DNA of 54,197 bases from Myxococcota bacterium (lineage in GTDB: Bacteria > Myxococcota_A > UBA9160 > SMWR01). The stretch's first letter is position 1; each line of letters starts with the position of its first letter. The position numbers were made by a program, and so were the translations under genes. Where the stretch lies: assembly GCA_039030075.1 (NCBI GenBank), contig JBCCEW010000034.1, positions 1 to 54,197 of the forward strand, read 5' to 3'. The notes under the pieces were generated by a model. It saw only the letters and a list, made by a program, of their open reading frames with translations, made no database searches and was not told where the DNA came from. This document shows positions 51,201 to 54,197 of the stretch, in pieces.

Positions 51201-51500
51201 CTGTGACAGCGGTGGGCTGTCGACGTAGGTCATCGTGTAGTAGAAGCAGCCCGTCCCTTCGTCCTGACCGAAGTCGTAGATCGTGATCAGGTTGGGGTGG
51301 TCGATCCCCGCGAGCAGACTGGCTTCCGCTTCGAAGCGCTGGAAATCGTCCCCGGACGACGCCTCGGGCTTCAGCATCTTCAACGCGCGCGCCGCGTCGA
51401 AGCGCGGATCGATCACCTCGAACACCCACGCCATGCCGCCTTCAGCGATGAAGCGACGAACCCGGTAGGGGCCGATCTCGGTGAGTTCGCGCGGGTTCAT
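48228..51500 (-). CDS. transmembrane Ser/Thr protein kinase with coiled-coil, Ig/PKD-like and NTF2-like extracytoplasmic regions
   Basis: 1090 residues. Residues about 10-280 are a Hanks-type kinase: AEGGMAWV P-loop, Lys41, HRDIKPAN (130-137), DLG (150-152) for DFG and APEQ. A membrane helix is at 291-312. Outside are a long Ala/Glu/Arg coiled coil (to about 800), two Ig/PKD-like beta domains (SVEASDPNGDTLEYRWRRDG; RVDASDPDGEPVRTEFAVDG), a PKPTP-rich linker and a C-terminal domain (ALDRYRSAYEAQDLEALSAV ... GGGQWKISSI) that resembles NTF2-like folds. ATG 51500 overlaps the PP2C stop (ATGA). It probably senses envelope state; the FHA proteins here are likely readers. Confidence 0.9.
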   Translation of the reverse strand: MNPRELTEIGPYRVRRFIAEGGMAWVFEVIDPRFDAARALKMLKPEASSGDDFQRFEAEASLLAGIDHPNLITIYDFGQDEGTGCFYYTMTYVDSPPLSQRGVMTTAEAGPLFLDVLAGLAVLHDRGVVHRDIKPANVLQTTDGRALVADLGIARQTDRAGVTRTGMAVGTALYMAPEQARGRNLTPRVDVYSVGLSLYQVLTGTTVWDGVDDIDTSSGSDVLLYLGGLLHSGKELSFDYPNDVPPALRRVITKACRLDPDARYADAREMHEALYEAVYDAGKSDDWRRLALGAGAGAGVVAAIVAAVMLWPPAALDLARDRLQEIDELERRAASLLFESATLEPAPSAELLSGLREGVAAAQVFRSQGREAIDEERHVDAMEALEQAAQTYRAACARLTGEHLHARVDPIATAVRDRASLYRTAGGPELAKTSWPGFELALERIAPPDPELGACAVAEAELARIGALPGAREALSAVEAELATELPRLAEIARTSASAARQAAEADTAEVAAFRDVLNAGLVAFGQAETQRANDDFLGAVERYRTAEAFFATAREIAPAGRLRQKTESLEARARSELDDLGVVQASLDEAQAAWERGEWATASTAYENSIGLLESLLSDLGASRAALAASGAATRERDAALSAGAGASASAEIGAAEALQTRATEALEAKQYAAAERDFRAASEQFRVAREASVGALAEARALQVEARMAAERLPEACAGLSESAAQDCAAGGAAQVTGDEALVARDAPTALAHFRIAKERFASAAESERAYLQNLPRPPRIVAREPAADQVRVHRNETIAFSVEASDPNGDTLEYRWRRDGRRLDASGSELVLSPDADTRIEVEVRDGQGGRVEAAWAVAFRNRAPTLRVYPDEARTRLELGDSREFRVDASDPDGEPVRTEFAVDGRTVAQGSRYTFRPSRAGNYVVSARAVDASGARTRVERRVEVFEKRVAVAPVPKPTPRPTPKPTTTPKPSRLDPEKGAIAALDRYRSAYEAQDLEALSAVWIMNPKQREAMQQLFEHADRIDVQIARHGIDVTRDVVSIDFDQEVDAVGSRMTTKSEPVPMTATVIHTGGGQWKISSILPRR

Positions 51501-52474
51501 TCGTCGCCGCTCGGCGGTTCGGGGGGCAGGAGGTCGTCGACCTCGTGCTCCTCCGAAACGTCCGGAGCGGGCTCGAGGTCCGATGCCACGGCGGGCGGCT
51601 CGACATCGCTGGCCCCACCGAGCTGCTGCCAGAGCGCCCAGACGAGGGCCAGGCTCAGCAGCAGGGCGACGGCGACCACCGCCAGCGAAAGAGCCCGGAT
51701 GCGCCTTTCGCGCTCATTGGCTCCGGCGCCACCCGACTCGCCCGGAATCCGCGCGATCTGCACGGTTACGTTGTCGGGCCCACCGCGTTCGTTCGCGAAA
51801 TCGACGAGACTGCGGACGGCTTCGGCCGGGGCTTCGCGGCGCAGCACGTCCGCGATCTCCTCGTCGCGCACGACACCCGACAGGCCATCCGAGCACAGCA
51901 GGAAGACGTCGCCGGCACGCAGCTCGAACGCGAAGAGGTCTACGGTCACCTCGGGTTCCACCCCGAGTGAGCGCAGGACTTCGTTGCGGCGGGGGTGCAC
52001 CAGCGCTTCCTCTTCACTGATGATCCCGCGGCGCTGGAGTTCGGCGACGAGCGAGTGATCGTCGGTCAGCTGCTCGATCACCCCGTCACGCAGCCGATAG
52101 GCCCGGCTGTCTCCGACGTTCGCGACGTACGCGGCGTCCCGCGAGAACAGCGCCGCGACTCCCGTCGTCCCCATCCCGAGCAGCTGGGTGTTGCGCTGGG
52201 ATTCGTCGTGTACCGCGCGGTTTGCGGTTTCGAGCGCCTCGCGCAGGGTGCCATCCGGCGCCCCCTCGGAACTGGCGACGACGCCCTGCACCGCCTCGAC
52301 CGCCAGGCGACTCGCGGTCTCGCCGCCCGCGTGTCCGCCCATCCCGTCGGCGACGATCGCGAGCCGCGCCCCGTCCGGCGCCACGCCCTCGCCGACGGAA
52401 TCCTGGTTCGCGGAGCGCTGGCGCCCGGTGTCGGTGAGCGAGACGATCTCGATGTCACCGGGCTCGAAGCTCAT
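51497..52474 (-). CDS. PP2C-type (PPM) Ser/Thr protein phosphatase
   Basis: 325 residues from ATG 52474. Metal-site motifs: TGRQRSANQDS, IVADGMGGHAGGE, VGDSRAYRL, LLCSDGLSGVV and GGPDNVTVQI. A membrane helix (about 262-282) near the C-terminus is followed by a short acidic Pro/Glu-rich tail. It should remove phosphate from Ser/Thr targets of the kinase encoded by the overlapping downstream gene. Start overlaps the upstream stop (ATGA). Confidence 0.94.
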   Translation of the reverse strand: MSFEPGDIEIVSLTDTGRQRSANQDSVGEGVAPDGARLAIVADGMGGHAGGETASRLAVEAVQGVVASSEGAPDGTLREALETANRAVHDESQRNTQLLGMGTTGVAALFSRDAAYVANVGDSRAYRLRDGVIEQLTDDHSLVAELQRRGIISEEEALVHPRRNEVLRSLGVEPEVTVDLFAFELRAGDVFLLCSDGLSGVVRDEEIADVLRREAPAEAVRSLVDFANERGGPDNVTVQIARIPGESGGAGANERERRIRALSLAVVAVALLLSLALVWALWQQLGGASDVEPPAVASDLEPAPDVSEEHEVDDLLPPEPPSGDE

Positions 52475-53778
52475 CGCTCGTACACCATTTCGACGTCCGC
52501 GATCTGGATGCGGTCGCCGGGGTGGAGGCGCAGCGGCGCGGCCTGCACGCGCTGTCCGTTGATGTGGGTGCCGTTCGAAGAGTGGAGATCCTTGATCTCG
52601 ACCTTCGTTCCAGAGACGAAGACCTCGGCGTGGTAGCGAGACACCGCCATCGAGGGAATCACGAGGTCGTTGGCGTCGACCGCCCCGATCCGCAGCCGCC
52701 CTCGCTGCAGATCGTGCACTTCGCCGCCGCGCGGTCCGTCGACGAACACCAGGCGTCCGGCGCTCCGGAAACGCAGGGCGACGATCAACACCAGCACGAC
52801 GAACGCCGCGATCGCGCCGCCGGTCAACCACGGCCACACCGGCGCGGCGATCTCGGGATAGGTCAGCTTGATCGAGTCGCTCTGCTCGTCGACCGAGACC
52901 TCGATCATGTGGGGCTCGCCGTCCATCGACGCCGGGAACCGCACGACGTAGCTGCGCAGCAGCCGGTCGCCGATCTCGTTGAAGAAGCGCACCAGGTCGG
53001 TGGCCTCGTCGACGGTCATCGACTCCGCGTCGGTCTCTTCGGCGACGAAAGCCAGATTTCCGAGGCCATCGCCTCCGAAGCGGTCGTAGCCGATCGTGTA
53101 GACGAGCACCTTGTCGGCCGAGGCGCGCTCGACCACCTCGCCCAGGGTGTGGTCGCTGCCGCTGTCCTTGCCGTCCGAGAACAGGATGATCGCAGCGCGA
53201 CGGGGACGGTTCGTCTCGCCGCGGATCAGCTCGAGGCTCTCGTGGAGGCCGTCGACGAGCAGGGTCTTCAGGCCCGCCTCATCGACCTCGAGCACCTCGA
53301 GGCGATTGCGAGCGTCGTTGGGGGTGTCCTCGAAGCGGGAGACCACGTCGACGGTCTGGGCGAAGGTCACGATCGCGAGCCGGTCGTGGTGGCCGATGCG
53401 GTCGAGCAGCTCGATGGCCGCGGCCTTCGCCTGCTCGAAGGCGTCGCCGAGCATCGTGCGGCTGGCGTCGATCGCGATCACCCAGGTGATGCCCTTCCGG
53501 GCTCGACCCAGGTGCTGGACGCTCACGTCCTCGGGGTCGACCCGCTCTCCGTTGTCGCGCACGTCGAGGTGGGCGGGGCGCAGGTCGTCGACGGGATCCG
53601 CGTGCTGAGACAGGGCACGCAGGTAGACCTCGACGATGCGCTCACCGTCGACTCCGGCCTCGGCGTCGTCGACGTGGAGCCGTTCGACTTCCTGGAGGGA
53701 GAATCCGGAATCCTGTGCGTTCGCCGATGCCGCGACCCACAGGATCGCGGCGCAGATGAGGTGCAGCCCGTCTCGCAT
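52471..53778 (-). CDS. VWA domain protein with C-terminal FHA domain
   Basis: 435 residues. Signal peptide (about 1-21, ending ANA), a VWA domain (about 93-280) with the MIDAS start D104-A-S106-R-T108 and IILFSDGKDSGSD, a membrane helix (about 315-337) and a cytoplasmic FHA domain (RLRIGAVDANDLVIPSMAVSRYHAE; LHSSNGTHINGQRV). An unusual layout that could link an external ligand-binding VWA to phosphothreonine reading inside. ATG 53778 starts 5 bases after the downstream-most FHA gene ends. Confidence 0.87.
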   Translation of the reverse strand: MRDGLHLICAAILWVAASANAQDSGFSLQEVERLHVDDAEAGVDGERIVEVYLRALSQHADPVDDLRPAHLDVRDNGERVDPEDVSVQHLGRARKGITWVIAIDASRTMLGDAFEQAKAAAIELLDRIGHHDRLAIVTFAQTVDVVSRFEDTPNDARNRLEVLEVDEAGLKTLLVDGLHESLELIRGETNRPRRAAIILFSDGKDSGSDHTLGEVVERASADKVLVYTIGYDRFGGDGLGNLAFVAEETDAESMTVDEATDLVRFFNEIGDRLLRSYVVRFPASMDGEPHMIEVSVDEQSDSIKLTYPEIAAPVWPWLTGGAIAAFVVLVLIVALRFRSAGRLVFVDGPRGGEVHDLQRGRLRIGAVDANDLVIPSMAVSRYHAEVFVSGTKVEIKDLHSSNGTHINGQRVQAAPLRLHPGDRIQIADVEMVYER

Positions 53779-53783
53779 GCGAA

Positions 53784-54197
53784 TCAGATCGTTCGGAACT
53801 TGAAGAGGCAGTCTCCCAACCGGATCAGGTCGCCATCGCTCAGCGCTTCGGCGTCGATCGGCTCGTCGTTGATCAGCGTCGGATTCATCTCGGCCACTTC
53901 CGAGTTCGCTTCGATGACGAAGGCGCCTTCGACGTGGACGATCTTCGCGTGGTAACGGGAGATGCGCTTGCTCGTCAGCGTGATCTCGCAGCCCTCGCGG
54001 CCCAGCCGGGTATCGCCATCGTTGACCGAGAAGAGCTGCCCTTTCAGGGGGCCTTCCAGGCAGGCGAGGACACCGACCAGACTCTGGGACCCCATCTGCG
54101 GGACCTGGAAGTACTGAGTCGCCCCGCTGAGGTCTCCTCCCGCCGGGGCGGGAGCGGCCGGCGCCGGCGCCTGGGCAGGCGGCGGCGCGGGGGCGGC
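53784..54197 (-). CDS. FHA domain protein, C-terminal part (partial)
   Basis: The frame is open to the window edge, so the gene begins outside; 137 residues are visible. The first 20 or so are Pro/Ala-rich linker, followed by an FHA domain with TRLGREGCEITLTSKRISRY (the Arg, Ser and neighbouring residues of the phosphothreonine pocket) and a less canonical second loop (EMNPTLINDEPI). An internal ATG at 54095 is unlikely to be the start because linker sequence precedes it. First visible member of the FHA/VWA-FHA/PP2C/kinase module. Confidence 0.8.
   Translation of the reverse strand, partial: AAPAPPPAQAPAPAAPAPAGGDLSGATQYFQVPQMGSQSLVGVLACLEGPLKGQLFSVNDGDTRLGREGCEITLTSKRISRYHAKIVHVEGAFVIEANSEVAEMNPTLINDEPIDAEALSDGDLIRLGDCLFKFRTI

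Noticed and set aside
48276-51206. 976-codon ORF antisense to the Ser/Thr kinase
   Set aside because: Long antisense ORFs are expected in GC-rich codon-biased genes; the product is His/Arg/Gly-rich without any domain, and the kinase is clearly the coding strand.

Overview
The window is a high-GC, gene-dense chromosomal segment of a Gram-negative bacterium. Diderm markers are the Tol envelope operon, a WaaP-type lipopolysaccharide kinase, several lipoproteins and an RpoH-type sigma factor. Bactofilin, FHA/DUF4388 and FHA/VWA proteins, a Ser/Thr kinase with a PP2C phosphatase, a Gld-like ABC cassette, paired wax-ester synthase/DGAT genes and lysine-rich histone-like proteins together point to the deltaproteobacterial sphere (Myxococcota or relatives such as Desulfobacterota/Binatota). 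That placement is inference from gene content; no rRNA is present. No insertion sequence, prophage or CRISPR array was seen.

Layout. 1-3.3 kb: the end of a haloalkane dehalogenase, a bile-acid:Na+ symporter-like carrier, a tRNA-Arg-like sequence, tmRNA (ssrA, minus) and two VOC proteins. 3.3-7.7 kb (minus): GT39-like glycosyltransferase, Ca2+/Na+ antiporter, Cache-HAMP protein and a DUF2993 protein. 7.7-12.4 kb: lipid storage, with two divergent WS/DGAT genes, one followed by a helical, Lys-tailed phasin/histone-like gene, plus a serine hydrolase. 12.4-15.8 kb: sugar epimerase-like SDR, a glycosyltransferase-methyltransferase fusion and an SH3b lipoprotein. 15.8-20.8 kb (minus): diguanylate cyclase, smpB and panB-panC-panD behind a long leader with a terminator. 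20.8-27.4 kb (minus): tolQ-tolR-tolA-tolB-cpoB, dksA-like, tsaD, ksgA and a small conserved ORF; pal is absent from its usual place.

27.5-31.9 kb (plus): leucyl aminopeptidase, cytochrome c, an rpoH-like sigma factor, acylphosphatase and an FHA-DUF4388 protein. 31.9-34.4 kb (minus): a fused moaD-moaE, moaB and a DUF4124/gluzincin protease-like protein. 34.5-35.5 kb: a histone-H1-like gene whose reading frame appears to pass into an EF-Tu-domain-2-like module through an in-phase CCCTTTT heptamer. 35.6-39.4 kb: bactofilin, rhomboid, holB-tatD-IMPase. 39.4-44.8 kb (minus): a Gld-like ABC transporter operon behind a near-consensus promoter. 44.9-48.2 kb: a small secreted ORF, a kinase-pseudokinase of the WaaP family, an unknown protein and an APH-like phosphotransferase. 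48.2-54.2 kb (minus): an FHA / VWA-FHA / PP2C / Ser-Thr kinase module with start-stop overlaps.

Many adjacent genes overlap as GTGA, ATGA or TGATG, indicating tight translational coupling. The points most worth pursuing are the possible -1 frameshift fusion at 35.09 kb, the pan-operon leader/attenuator, the WS/DGAT-phasin/histone pair, the MoaD-MoaE fusion joined exactly at the thiocarboxylation Gly-Gly, and the kinase-pseudokinase.
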